Assembly: GCF_014529535.1 (NCBI RefSeq)
Contig: NW_023503376.1
Span: forward strand, 1,674,001 to 1,738,000
Direction: 5' to 3'
DNA: 64,000 nt
Source: Bradysia coprophila
Taxonomy: Eukaryota; Arthropoda; Insecta; Diptera; Sciaridae
The first letter of the stretch is position 1, and the number at the start of each line of letters is the position of its first letter. Both the position numbers and the translations under genes were made by a program. Positions 1 through 11,893 of this stretch are shown here, piece after piece. Under the pieces are notes generated by a model. That model made no database searches. It was given only the letters and a program-made list of their open reading frames with translations, and had not been told where the DNA came from.

Positions 1-258
1 TTTTAAGGGCTGATATTCTACCAAAAACCCCGTTTTGTTAAGTCCAGTCAAGTTGCCGATCATATCTGATAATAATCTGCAGTTTTATGGAATTTTCTTT
101 TTCGGTCGTATCGCCGACGCATTTTCCACAGGTAAAAATACACCCCTAACATGACCGAAAAAGAAAATTCCATAAAACTGCAGATTATTATCAGATATGA
201 TCGGCAACTTGACTGGACTTAACAAAACGGGGTTTTTGGTAGAATATCAGCCCTTAAA
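1..258. repeat. Long inverted repeat (foldback/MITE), possibly cut by window edge
   Basis: Bases 1 to about 110 are the reverse complement of about 150-258, with a loop of roughly 40 bp. The arms look identical over their whole length; the outer end reads TTTTAAGGGCTGATATTC on the left and its complement at 241-258. Because the left arm starts at base 1, the element may extend outside the window. No coding capacity is seen, so it is most simply a non-autonomous foldback DNA element. Confidence 0.85.
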
Positions 259-1623
259 AGCACGCTAGGAATGAGTTTTTGGGTATGAGGGTGAGTTTTG
301 TCCATAATTTATATCTACCGTTGGCTGTAACTTAAAATTCTGAAAAAATTCTCAAAAAATGTCTGTATGGAGAGTAACATCTGTGATTATTTGCAGAATT
401 TTTGGACACCTCCTTTAGGTTAAAAAATTCACTCCAAAATTGTTTCGAAAAATTGAATATGTTCCACCATTTTGAAAAATCTGAAAAAATTATGCAAAAT
501 ACATGTCCATAAGACCAATCAATGGTCAAAATACCGAGTTAGTTCTGTACCTCCAACGTACGAAAAAAAATCGCAGAATTTTTCTCTGCATTTTTTCACC
601 CTTAAATAGGGGTCCAAAAAATCTGATAAAAATCTCAGATGTTACCCTTCCTACAGACATTTTTTGAGAATTGTTACAGATTTTTACGTCAACACACTAG
701 AGAGAAATAAATGAAAAACAAAATTCACATTTTCGTCAATAACTCCTCTATAACTCCATTATGGAGTTTGATACTACACTAAAAGTAGTTCTAGGCCAAG
801 ACCTTTCGAATGATGTATCATATGCTTTAGTTCCTTTGGGGGCACTTTTTACATGCTAACCCTGCTATGCCCATTTAGGAAAAAAAAATTGAGGCGAGCA
901 GAGCTTACCAAAAGCGAACAAATTTGTTCTACCATACCCATCCACACACACACACTTAAAGGTGTTCTTATATGGGGCTTATATGGGAACTTCGAGGAGC
1001 CCTGCCCTAGCTTCGTTTAAAGTACTGAAATTGACCAAAATGTATGGAAATGGGGCTTCTTGGAAGATTTTTTGCGTGGCCAAATTTTAAGCTGCAAGAA
1101 CGTGTGATAGCTCGTTGAACTCGTACGGACGCCTAGTTTTTTTTAATGGTAATTTGGAGTCATTTGTCTTTGAATTGTAGAACTTCAATATTTGCTGTAT
1201 ATATGGTTCTGCAGTCTACGACAAAAAAAAATTTTTGAAATTTTTTCTAGTAATAGGACCTGCGTCACGGGCGCTATGCTAACGCGCGCCCATGATTAAA
1301 CAATCGGAATCTTTGCCAACGGCACAGCTCACTCATACGATTTGTCAAGCAATTATAACATTTCGGTCAGACGTTAGAACAGATAGAAAAGTTGCACTTT
1401 ATAGCTGCTAATCGCTGTTATGATTCGAAATAACGGTTGATGCTCTATTTCGATCCTACATCTTTGGCCACCATCTGATCCAATTGATATATCACTCACA
1501 AATTACGCACGGATGAGGGAAGTTCGCGGGTAGAATAGCCGGTAGAATCAAACGTATCGTGATAACTTATAAATTTCTCAATTGATGAGAATTTATTTAT
1601 GAATCGGGTTTCAGCTCACTCTT
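259..1623. other. Non-coding stretch with a dispersed-repeat fragment
   Basis: I see no gene here. Bases about 1101-1300 share two blocks with other places in the window: GTGTGATAGCTCGTTGAACTC (also near 7138) and an end of the form 'acttgcgtcac...ctaacg...ccatgatt' (also near 7290-7332, 32305-32340 and 57490-57525). This is a dispersed non-autonomous repeat family. The rest is AT-rich unique-looking DNA. Confidence 0.5.
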
Positions 1624-1629
1624 TATAAG
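1624..1629 (+). promoter_or_regulatory. Candidate TATA box of the Ig-LC8 gene
   Basis: TATAAG lies about 60 bp upstream of the start codon at 1690, a plausible spacing for a core promoter with a short 5' leader. This is motif evidence only; the AT-rich background makes chance matches common. Confidence 0.3.
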
Positions 1630-1689
1630 TTCTTCAAAAATATATTCGAAGTGATCGAAATTGTAGTACATACAGTGGTGTCGTTCGTA

Positions 1690-3159
1690 ATGCATCTGAA
1701 AAGTTTAATTTTTTATTTAACTCTGATCGGTAAGTTTTCAATTGTGAACAATTGCTTATCAAATTATGAGCGATATTTTCGATTCAGTTTTATCGAAACA
1801 GAGCTCTCAACAAGATTACGATGATAGTACTGTGGAAGACAGTGACGAGGAGCTACCAATCACTCCAAAACCTGTAGTAAGAAAAGGGGAAATATCCGAA
1901 AAGTCTACGATTTACGAAACAACGAAAATATCAGCAGACAAAGGTAGTGATGTCGTGCTGGAATGTTCACCGGAATATGGAAAACAAGTAGAAAATCTAA
2001 GCCATTCGAAACCATAAACCGATTATTTCAATTTTTACAATTTAAGGCTAAATGGTTAGTTCAACCTACTTATGGACTTTCCATCACTACTACATCAGAT
2101 GGAATATCGTCACTTTCGATTTTAAATGTAGCGCATGATCATACGTACGAGTGCCGACGGTCTGATAATATTGTGCGACGCTTTGTGCTGACTGTAAATG
2201 GTAAAACTTCTGAACGATCACAATTATTGAGTTACTTTATTAATCAAAAAGTGGTTTATGCAACAGTCTCTTACATGACTGGAGATACAAAAATGAAAAG
2301 TTCAGTTTTCGTGTGCATTTTGTTGATCCGTGACGAAGCCGAGAACAATAGACTCACGAAAACGTGACTTCTTATTTTTATCCGGAGCTATGCCTTCTGT
2401 GAAGTGAGAGGTTAATATTTTTTGTTTCAACTGTAGGTCCATATGCGACCATTGTAAGTCATTCTGATTTCGTTCGAAATGGGACCAACGTTCCTTTTTC
2501 GTGCGTGGTACGATCACTTCTCCCTGTAACCTCTGCTTACTTGCAAGTTAATGGTGTATTCACGACCGAAAAATACGTTGCCAATTGGGAGAGCAAAAGA
2601 CGAATTTGTGCGAATAATGACTACAACCGGACCGATTGCTTTGAGGAAACAACATTCCAATTTATTGTTTATGTAACAGCCAATGGATTTTATACTTGCG
2701 GGAATGAAGAAGTGGAATCGATTGGTCATACTGTGGAAGTTATAGAAAATGGTATAAGATTGATGTAACTCTCAACTCTGGAATCGATCAGATTGTTTTC
2801 CCTTTAAAGAACCGATAATTTATGAGGCTACGAAAATATGTTCTCTAAGCTACGTCCAACAGAAGATAGTTCAATTCGCTATCGAAGCATTAGAAAAACA
2901 TGGTCTTACGCATGTGAGTTTGTGCCTTCCGTTTTTAAACTGCAAATATATCGTTCGTTGCATTAAATTACAGGATGCAGCGACTGATGTTCGTGAAAAA
3001 TGCATGGATGCATTCAAGCGATCTAATGCATGGAACTGCATTATGGGAAAAGATAACTTCAAACATTCGTTGTCTCCAGATATTAACGGGGACGAATATG
3101 CTTCGTTTAAATTTTCACTTGGATCGATATTCTTTGCTGTATTTCGAACAAATAAATAG
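1690..3159 (+). CDS. Secreted two-Ig-domain protein fused to a dynein light chain (LC8-type) domain
   Basis: Six exons join in phase: 1690-1729, 1788-1987, 2047-2200, 2437-2751, 2810-2913 and 2974-3159, giving 332 aa. Every intron has GT...AG ends and four of the five are 58-60 bp. Residues 1-14 form a hydrophobic signal peptide, followed by an acidic Ser/Asp/Glu linker. The first Ig-like domain shows Cys73, Trp83 and the Tyr114-x-Cys116 pair. The second has Cys154 and FYTC ending at Cys219, with extra Cys189 and Cys199 and NxT sites at 145 and 195. Residues about 248-332 resemble LC8: QQKIVQFAIEALEKHG, then AWNCIMGKDNF around Trp291, then FKFSLGSIFFAVF. LC8 is normally a small cytosolic hub protein, so a copy behind a signal peptide and Ig modules is odd. 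Retaining intron 4 would stop translation at 2768 and give an Ig-only form. The exon model is inferred; partner and function are unknown. Confidence 0.75.
2298..2369. repeat. Small hairpin repeat in intron 3 of the Ig-LC8 gene
   Basis: The intron holds a segment running from CAGTTTTCGTGTG to TCACGAAAACGTGA with GAAGCC in the middle. Similar segments occur at about 14444-14520 and 14663-14735, each with 'ttttcgtgtg', a 'tgttgatccg/ttgacctcgg' block and a complementary end. This insertion explains why this intron (236 bp) is longer than its neighbours. Confidence 0.5.
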
Positions 3160-3890
3160 GTCAAATAGTTGCTAAATACAGGCCGAACGTCGTAAGAATA
3201 AAATATCTTTTGGATTTAAATGGTTTACAATAAAAAATGAATAAACAAATCGCACAGATTTTCCATTAAAGCCGATGGAGTGTTCAACACAAATGAAAAA
3301 TTATTGTCCATTCACATGGTGTGAGAAAATCCGAACACATTCGGTACGGGTCTCTTTGCCACCATCTCACAGCTCACCATAAAATGGTTGTATTTAACTG
3401 CTCAATCAAATTTTGATTTTCTGTTCAAAGGAGAACGTTTCCAATTTTTATTTTGTTCTTTCAATTGCATTGATTGAGGATAATCCGACACATTTTGTCG
3501 AAAAAGAGTTGGTGTTTTGTCAAATGAGTTTAAAATTTCAATTTAAGTTCAATTGTCGTTCATTGTAATTGGGGCAACATTAAATGGATTAATTCATTGT
3601 TGTGTGTGCCACAGTGTGGTTCCAATACTCGAATCGAAATGATTTTTTTTCTCTTTTGTTTAACCATTTTCAATAGAAAATAAACAAAAAATTTTGTTGA
3701 TTGTTCTGGATATGAAAATCATCAATGAACATTGAACATTGGTCTAATACAAATAACCCTAATAACGACCTATTGAGAAGCATGATTTTAGCCTCTGGAC
3801 TGAGGATCCCAGAAAGATTCTTAGTTCGGACATTCGAGTGATCCTTTCTCTAATGTCCGCACTACGTATCTTTCTCGGATCTTCAGTTTT
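3160..3890. other. 3' flank of the Ig-LC8 gene; no gene seen
   Basis: AATAAA-type polyadenylation hexamers occur at about 3198 and 3230, shortly after the stop codon, and would suit the upstream gene. The rest is AT-rich DNA without an open frame I can support. Confidence 0.5.
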
Positions 3891-5055
3891 TAGCCCCGTA
3901 CGAAGTACAAAGGGGCTTATAGGATAACGATGCCGTGTGTAATTGATGGAATTCGAAGCAGACGGTAAGGGCAAAGTGTTTGCCTATGTTCATAGATGAC
4001 GAATCTGCAATAAAAATTTTGTCTGTCCGTCTGTCCGTCTGTCACGTCGATATCTTGAGTAAATCAAATCCGATTTCAAAAATTTTTTTTTCCCTGAAAG
4101 ATAGTCGAAATAGTGAGGCTAAGTTCGAAGATGGGCATATTCGGGTCGGCCCTTCGTGAGTTAGGGCCACCTAAGTGATTTAAGGTCTTTTGGTGATATT
4201 TATGGCAAAATAAACGATGGAAATGTAAATGACACGGCAAATGATAGGTATTGTCAATACCAATCCAGGAAAAAAAAGTTTTTTAAAATCGGGTGTGTGG
4301 ACCGTGAGTTAGGGCCTTAGAAGTGAAAAGCTACTAGGGCCCTATGTGTATTTTACATATAACTCGAGCAAATTTCATCCGTTTTTCGTAATTTTTGTTT
4401 CATTTGAAAGATAATCGAACACCGAATAGAATGTTGTTGAAAAAAGAATTAAATTTGGGTCCTTGGACTAAGGCCGCTACTAGGGCCCTATGCGTATTTT
4501 ACATATAACTCGAGCAAATTTCATCCGTTTTTCGTAATTTTTGTGTCATTTGGAAGGTAATCAAAGGCCGAATAGAATGTTGTTGAAAAAAAAATTAAAT
4601 TTGGGTCCTCGGACTAAGGCCGCTACTAGGGCCCTATGTGTATTTTACATATAACTCGAGCAAATTTCATCCGTTTTCCGTATTTTTTGTTTCATTTGAA
4701 AGGTAATCAAAGGCCGAATAGAATGTAGTTGAAAAAAAAAAAAAATTTGGATCCTCGGACTGAGGCCGATACTAGGCCCTATGTGTATTTATACTCAATA
4801 AATTAAAATTTTAGGGCGATTTGAAATTTTTGTTTTATTTGAAAGGAAAGTCGTACGGGGCTTCATAATTGCGCTGTGCGCAATTTCTAAGATGTACACA
4901 TTACATAATAATTTTACTTTAACTACTTTAACCGGCGCATAGGCTTACGGTCAAAGTAGGGTGACAGACGCACTAGGGTCACGTACGCAATAGATATACG
5001 GGTTTGTACGGGGCTCAGTCGCAGCAAACGCTCCGACTGTTCTGATGGCTCGTTT
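3891..5055 (-). repeat. AGCCCCGTAC-ended repeat element, copy 1 (reverse orientation)
   Basis: The stretch starts with TAGCCCCGTACGAAGTAC and ends with GCTCCGACTGTTCTGATGGC, the reverse complement of the copies at 42781-45107 and 53473-55477. It carries a GTCTGTCCGTCTGTC tract near 4020 and about three internal tandem units of about 150 bp, each with 'ctagggccctatgtgtattttacatataactcg' (positions about 4330-4770). No coding capacity is seen. The family is probably a non-autonomous DNA element, but I cannot assign a superfamily. Confidence 0.8.
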
Positions 5056-5728
5056 AGTCTTAAATCATGCTTCTTAATAGATCGTCATTAGTGGAACCTC
5101 ACCTTTGTGGTCTTTTATAGTAAAATGAATTGTTGAACGAATGATGTGATAGGCTAAAGTTGGGTCCACTAAAATATACCTCATTTTTTGAAACATGTCA
5201 CCTTTTAATTGTAGATAGATAGATTTCGTCAGTTTGAGCCGACCATTTCTGATCGATGCACACAGATCTTGAGATCCTTTGTGCTACCCAGTCATCATTA
5301 AAATCTTTTAGAAACCATTTTCAGGACCTCCTCTCCACTCACAAACTTTTCTCGACCTAAATCGCAAGCTCCATACCAGAACCTGCAGTCGGGTGTCGAA
5401 CCCAATCCAGGTATTCTACGCATTCGTAGAATCGTTAAAATTCCACTGCTTGTGCCTCGACTTACACAGAACGAGGTACCATGTATCATCCCTTCTCTGC
5501 AGCTAGCTATCAGTTACAGCAAAGACATAGCCGTTGAGTGGGATGAAAGCTAGGCAGCAGTACCGATACAATTGTCTTCACGTAAACCGATATCAATACA
5601 AATTCGACTGGTTCACCACGTACATCTTTTAATTGTAAGTAATACATCAAGTTTCATAGCATTACAAAAATGCCTAAAGCATTTAAAGAGTTGCTGAATC
5701 CGGTTCTACCATAGGAACCAAATAAGTA
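5056..5728. other. Intergenic; no gene recognised
   Basis: The stretch is less AT-rich than its surroundings but has no frame with recognisable protein features and no repeat match elsewhere in the window that I noticed. Confidence 0.4.
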
Positions 5729-6262
5729 ATCGCCCAAAACCACTTACAGTGGAGGTGTGACGCAAGTCCTGTTATCCACTTCCAAAAGAACTGATATCGG
5801 TGTAGGTGACGCTTACAGATTCGACACGCAAAAAGGTATGCGTCACAAATGACAGCTGATGAGGAAAGTACGCGAAAGTTTTATCAACAAAAATCTTACC
5901 AGAAAAATTTTAGAAAGAAAATTATAATAAAAAAGTTTGCGTCACAAGTGGCAGATGTTGAGGAAGGAACATTTTTATAATTGTGAAATATATTCCTTTA
6001 AAGAATGGAATTCAAACGGAAGAAAGCCGAATCATCTGCCACTTGTGACGCAAACTTTTTTTGTTATAATTTTCTTCCTAAAATTTTTCTGGTAAGATTT
6101 TTGTTGATAAAACTTTCGCGTACTTTCCTCATCAGCTGTCATTTGTGACGCATACCTTTTTGCGTGTCGAATCTGTAAGCGTCACCTACACCGATATCAG
6201 TTCTTTTGGAAGTGGATAACAGGACTTGCGTCACACCTCCACTGTAAGTGGTTTTGGGCGAT
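5729..6262. repeat. Foldback element with ~230-bp inverted arms
   Basis: Bases 5729-5958 are nearly the reverse complement of 6033-6262, around a loop of about 75 bp. Both arms carry blocks such as GCGTCACAAGTGGCAGATG near the loop and ATCGCCCAAAACCACTTAC at the outer ends. The same GCGTCAC and GGCAGAT blocks recur at 31520-31735, 48560-48620 and 56140-56260, so this belongs to a dispersed foldback family. Confidence 0.85.
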
Positions 6263-7440
6263 ATCAGCTCTTTTGTAAGTTTAGATTTTTTAGAATTTGG
6301 TCACAGATAATAGACAATCATATTGTGCAGTTTTAACGAAAATATTCTTCTTACAAAACTGTACAACTTTCTCTTTGATCTGAAACTTCCAGCTTTCATT
6401 TGACGAAAATAAAAATTTTGACGAAAATAAAAATTTTGACGAAAATAAAAATTTTGACGAAAATAAAAATTTTGACGAAATTCGAAAATTTTGACGGAAT
6501 TTGAAAATTTGACGAAAATTAAAACTTTGATAAAAATCGAAAATTTGACTAAAATCGAAAAATTGACGCGCTTAAAACGCTCATAGCTCCCAAATAAGGG
6601 ACTTTTTAGTGAAACCATGAAACACGTATCGACTAGAATCTAAAACTCTATAACTTTGTCTTCTACACGAGGTTTCTATCTGCCGTATTTTCCGAGTTAT
6701 GGATGACATAGCTCGCAATTAAAACGCTCCTAGCTCCCAAATAGACGACCTTTTAGGAAAACCATGTAACACGTGTCGAATGAAATCTGAAACTCTATAA
6801 ATTTGTCTTTTAAACGAACTTTCTATCTGCCATATTTTCCGAGTTATAGGTCCCATAGCTCAATAGATTAACACGCTCATAGCTCCGAAATTATAAGCTT
6901 TTATAAAAATTCCTTCAAATTAGTTTCTTAGAATTACGTCCTTAACATACCCTGAAAATTTCAGCCAAATCCACCGATAAATTAAAAAGTTTCGCCGTAA
7001 CAGAGTAACAGAGGAACAAAGGTTGGTAAAATTCATCAATTTCAAAATGAATGAAAATGAATGAAAATGAATGTCTTCATACGATTTTCCAAAGTTTGAA
7101 AATTAGTATCTCGGCCAAATTTTAACCTTATGAGGCGTGTGATAGCTCGTTGAACTCGTATGGACGCCCAGATTACGAATAAAATACTTTGAGGGTAGTA
7201 GGAGCAAAGGGGGAAAAGTCAAAAAGTTCGTGTATATATGTTCCTCAGTCCTGCGGAAAATTTTTTTTGTCAAATTTTTCAGTGTGAACGGACTTGCATC
7301 ACGGCCCTTCACTAACGTAGGGCCATGATAAACATGAGAAATTTCAGTTTCGTTACTTAGTCTTTAAATTCCTTTTTTTTTAAGTAATTAATTAATTCTT
7401 ATAGCTCTTTGTATGTCTTTTTAACTCTTAATAACTCCGC
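6263..7440. repeat. 18-bp minisatellite and dispersed-repeat fragment
   Basis: From about 6401 to 6475 the unit TGACGAAAATAAAAATTT is repeated about four times, then decays to about 6570. Two blocks of about 120 bp beginning 'aaaacgctc(a/c)tagctcccaaata' (6574 and 6722) are diverged tandem duplicates. From about 7100 to 7332 lies another copy of the family seen at 1101-1300. No gene. Confidence 0.6.
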
Positions 7441-8317
7441 ATAACTCTAGCCAATTTCCAACATGGAAAAAATTAACATGACCATGGTCGACATAATGTT
7501 CCTCCCCCAAATCCTAATTCTTCAAGTTCTTTTTCAAGTTACAATTTTCAGCAAATTAATGCACAAAACACTGTATTCATTGAATGATATCAAAGCAGCG
7601 TTACACCAACTGCAAATGACTCTCAAGAGACGATTTTTGACACAAATTAAAGCCATATCACAACCCCTAAAAAATTATTGAAGATAACACAGAACATATT
7701 GTACACGCAGTATATATGGCTTGTGTGTGTGTAATGTGTATTTATATAAATTAAACAAAAAGCCACCCTCAAAATAAATATAATCAGCAATCTTTTAGTT
7801 GTCTGTGCCATCCGTACCATTCCGTTCAACATCTAGGTTAAATGTTGGAGATGTAGGAAAAAAAAGGGCCATTCATCATCCGGCATGTACATATATTTGT
7901 GTGTATATATAATATATATATGCGCGCGCGCGCCCATTGTATTTAGAGGGTTGTGATCGACAAATGCCCGGTGTGTTTACAGAGGCGTGTGAAAGAAGTT
8001 ATATATTTTTGTGTTGTTATTATGGGATTTAGGATCAATTTAATTATTCGGTTTTATGGGGTTTGTCATCATCATCATACAATCAAATCAGTGCATTTGT
8101 AGTTACCCGCTAGACACTAGTCCGCTAGGAGTTTGAGTTAGTATCAATTTGCATGTTGTTATTCCATCCCATATCATTCATAGAATAAATGTTTGTTAGG
8201 TCTTCCATGGAAAGTATGTCACGCTCTGATGTGGGGCTACTGGCCTAGAGAAACAGGGTCCACAAAATTTTTCACAGTTTTCTGAAAAACGCCGATTTTA
8301 ACGTGACATAGTTTATT
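7441..8317. other. Intergenic with alternating purine-pyrimidine tract
   Basis: Bases about 7899-7934 run from (TA)n directly into (GC)n, an alternating tract of the kind able to adopt left-handed or cruciform DNA. One frame near 7490-7640 reads as Asn/Pro/Ser-rich segments interrupted by stops, which could be a decayed exon; I do not call it. Confidence 0.35.
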
Positions 8318-8415
8318 GTTGGCAAACAGAGTTTTTCCACAGCGAAATAAAAGACGTGACCGTCGTCACGAGTTCACGTCTTTTATTTCTCTGTGGAAAA
8401 ACTCTGTTTTCCAAC
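8318..8415. repeat. Short inverted repeat (~35-bp arms)
   Basis: AAACAGAGTTTTTCCACAG at 8324 is repeated in reverse complement ending at 8409, and the middle segment around GACGTGA/TCACGTC also pairs. A part copy of the 'aaataaaagac' block follows near 8440. It looks like a small foldback element. Confidence 0.7.
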
Positions 8416-9498
8416 AGGTTATGGGCCCAGGAACACGAAAATAAAAGACCTGAACTCTTGACGACGGTCACAAAGAAGAAGGACGTTTATTGACAGATGT
8501 TCTTATCACTAAGTACAATGATCTGACTGGACCAACATGTCCGCATGAACAACATTGAAATATGAATTCTAACTTGGAAGCCATATCTGATTTTTGGTTT
8601 TTAGTTAAGTGGCCAACATTTCGCAAATGAACTTAAGCGATAAAGCGTATGACATACCCACCAATTCATACAAGAAATTTTTGCGTCACAATTATATGCT
8701 CTCCAGTTTATCAGAAAGACGATCGAATATCTTAATAAAAAAAAAACTTCCATTCGATATGCGGCAATGAAAAAAATACCACTCGTAACAAAAGCGAGGG
8801 TTGTCGCCCCATTACAGTGAACAATGCAAGGCTTGATGTTCAATTTTCGGTTACACAAATATCAGATTGCATTGTCTCATCATCATAAACACATTACAAT
8901 GAGATATAAATACTAAAAATCATCTCATCCCCCGTTTCAAACTCCCATTCATCCACATGAACACAACGATGTGGTACCTTTCACCATAATATATAAAATA
9001 CAAAACGCATGTTCGTACCAAACTATACGTTTTAGCAGTGCATCGTGTTTATGATAATCTGGTAAATATTTGAATGAAAATGAAATTAGATAGTCTCTTC
9101 CGAGTACATGAACAGAGACAATATTTGGACAGCTTTGTTGGATAATGAAATTTGTAATGTTATTAGCAGGATAAAGGTTTTATTCCCGAAAAAGTTTTTT
9201 CCCTTTGTGTCAATATTGTTTTATTTGATTATTGTTTAGTGACGGTTCGAGAATCGAAAAGCAAATTGATGTACAAAGGGAATTTGTGTTCGGGATTATG
9301 AAGGATTTAATCACACACAAAGATGAAACGATTACAATTTCAGATTTATATTGATCTTTTTGTGTTCCTTTTCGTTTGTATGCTCTTTAAATGGTTGTTA
9401 AAGGTTAAACTGAGAATATTGTGTTTTACAATCATATCCCTCACGCGATGACATGTCAGTGTAAAATCGTGCGATAAACCGAGTCTATTACTTCATTT
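8416..9498. other. Intergenic; nothing recognised
   Basis: AT-rich, with many stops in all frames. I see no gene, RNA or repeat structure beyond simple AT richness. Confidence 0.4.
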
Positions 9499-9773
9499 AA
9501 CGAGGGGCAAATATTCATAGAAAATTCTTCTAAATTTTACGAAATAAAATCCTCAAACTCATCGAAATTCCATAGAAAGTCCTCACATAAATCCACAAAA
9601 TTGCAGAAAATCCATTAAAAGGCTAAAGAAAATCAAATAAAAAGAAGTAAATTAAAAAAAAAACTCCTTTGATTCATCCGGAATCAGTAAAAAATATTCA
9701 GAAAATGTTTGCACAACGAAAATTCTCAGAGGACTGAAAATCCTTTGTCAAAACAAAATATTTGCCCCTCGTT
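9499..9773. mobile_element. MITE with 17-bp terminal inverted repeats and 5-bp target duplication
   Basis: The element begins AACGAGGGGCAAATATT and ends with its exact reverse complement. CATTT stands immediately outside both ends (9494-9498 and 9774-9778), which looks like a 5-bp target-site duplication. Length is 275 bp and the interior is A-rich and non-coding. The superfamily is uncertain. Confidence 0.75.
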
Positions 9774-9778
9774 CATTT

Positions 9779-11893
9779 AATCTAAATATTCCAGAAACTA
9801 TTTTTGTGAAACATTTTCCCAATTTTTTTCTAGAATTTTCCGATTTTTCCTACGTTTTGCAAATTTCAGGAAAATAGTGAAAAATTTAAGAAAATTAAGG
9901 AAAAAATGGGAAATACCATGCCACATACGAAAGTTGATTTCCGCATTAGAAAATGACATACAGACGCTTACACTAAAGGATGGTTCGGGAATGACCTCGG
10001 AGTGCTGATATACATACTCATTCAAATTTTCCTGCTTTGTCTATTCAGACTAGTCGAGGCATTTTTACATTAATTTTACATTAAAAAAAATCATTGAAAA
10101 CTTCTAAGATCAACGACATTTTAAGATCGCTTCTTATTAGCGAATGAGTGGTACTCTAAATAGAGTACTGGAACTGGACAGTGCATCAAACAAATTTTGG
10201 CACTGTAAAAAAATTTGGAAACGTTTTTCATACAAAATAGTACTCTATTTGACAGCTGTCACTCAAAGCCTCTCTGCTTGAAGTGCATTGAATAGAGCGA
10301 TGGAGACATGTTTAGTTACATAAGTTACTTCTATCAACAAATTTATCTACCAGATCTGTACGTCTAACATCTTTAGAATACCTTCAGCGCTCCAATCACC
10401 TCCCTTACAACAATCGAGTGGTTTCAATAACTATTTTTCTATCAGTTGATCTCGATCTGATAAATAAGCAACTTTCGGTCATTGCATCCGTTTATGTAAT
10501 ATGGGCACATTTTACTTGATTGTCCCTAAAGAGCGAGTTTGAAATGTTCATTGTATTATGACCCGACAGACCGATACTAATACTTCCGAAGATCAGATTT
10601 CAAAGTCTTATTCCGTTTCAACTTTCTTATCTTTCACTACGGATCTGAAAAAGAGAAACAGAAAAACTTAACGACTTTCTAATACCCATTCTTCAGTGGT
10701 GTGTATGCAGTCAGAGCTTATACAATGATAATTATTTGTAACAACTTTCCAATTCGATTCACAAACAAAATCACTGAAAAAAAGTAATATTTCAAGAGCT
10801 GGAGAGAAGAAAAAAAATTATTAAAGTTCAAGTGCCTATTATCCTCATAACCATTTTATCACACATTTATAGGCACATTGTTCCATCGTTTTTATTGTGT
10901 TGATCATGTATAGGATTTCCAGTGCTTCTCTACACTTCACCAACCCTAAGCTGTTGTACAGCAACACAATCCAAATAAAAGTATTCCGATTTACTTAATA
11001 TGTGTAAATGCATTGAATGGTTTACCGCAAATAAAAAAAAAACTTAAATCCGAAAAATTGTTGTGATTTTATTATTTATGCGTGTATGGTCTACCCCGTA
11101 AAAATATTGTTTGTAATGTAGGGCTGATGTAGAGGTATATTCGGTCCAGACGCATTGTTGCAGTCTATTTTCGTACACTATAAAAATGGGAAAAAATACC
11201 TTGCTTCGAAGGAAAACTAACAAAAAGTCACAATGCCTAACATAACGTGTAGTTAAACATGCTTCACGTTCACGTTATTATATCTTTTTTATAAATATAT
11301 TTCTGCAGTTTTTGTGTAAACGTTTATCATAAATAAACCAAACAATAGGCACTTTGATTCTACCAAAAGATAATAATTTGTTGAATTCATCAATAGTGGA
11401 ATAGCCCTTGAAAATTGTCACAATGAAATGTGTGTGTAAAAGTTAAAATAAATAGCAGATTGAGTACACTTTATGTTATGCTACTTAAGGGATGAAGGAA
11501 AAAAATATTAATTTTCCGTAATAAAATGTTTTTGAAGTCATAAAAGTTTCACCAGCTGGATTACACTAATGAACGGAAAAAAAACTGGATGAATGAACCG
11601 ATTGTTGCCATTCGGATTGAAATTTTTGTAGTAAATACCATGATTTTCTAACCTTCAGTCACTATCGACAACAAGAACAAACGATGAGCTCCGGCTAGTT
11701 TTCTGGTAAATAGAAAAATGCGTGTTACTTAAATGAAGTAAAAGATTTTTGATAAAACAATGAAATATCTTGGTCAAATGAATTAAAAGATTTAATATCA
11801 AATATCTAATCGAAGAAACAATCTCACTCGTACAGTTGATATCATTAGAGTGGCAATAACACTCAAACTTATGGAATTGTAACTTAAAAATAT
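9779..11893. other. Intergenic; nothing recognised
   Basis: I see no supportable gene. The stretch is AT-rich with short homopolymer runs and no frame that shows protein-like composition. Confidence 0.4.

Noticed and set aside
6301..6618. Minus-strand repeat protein with FRQNFY units
   Set aside because: It is the translation of the 18-bp minisatellite and has no other coding support.
7463..7681. Short coding exon
   Set aside because: One frame is open and another reads Pro/Asn/Ser-rich with stops, but no splice partners or recognisable domain could be found.
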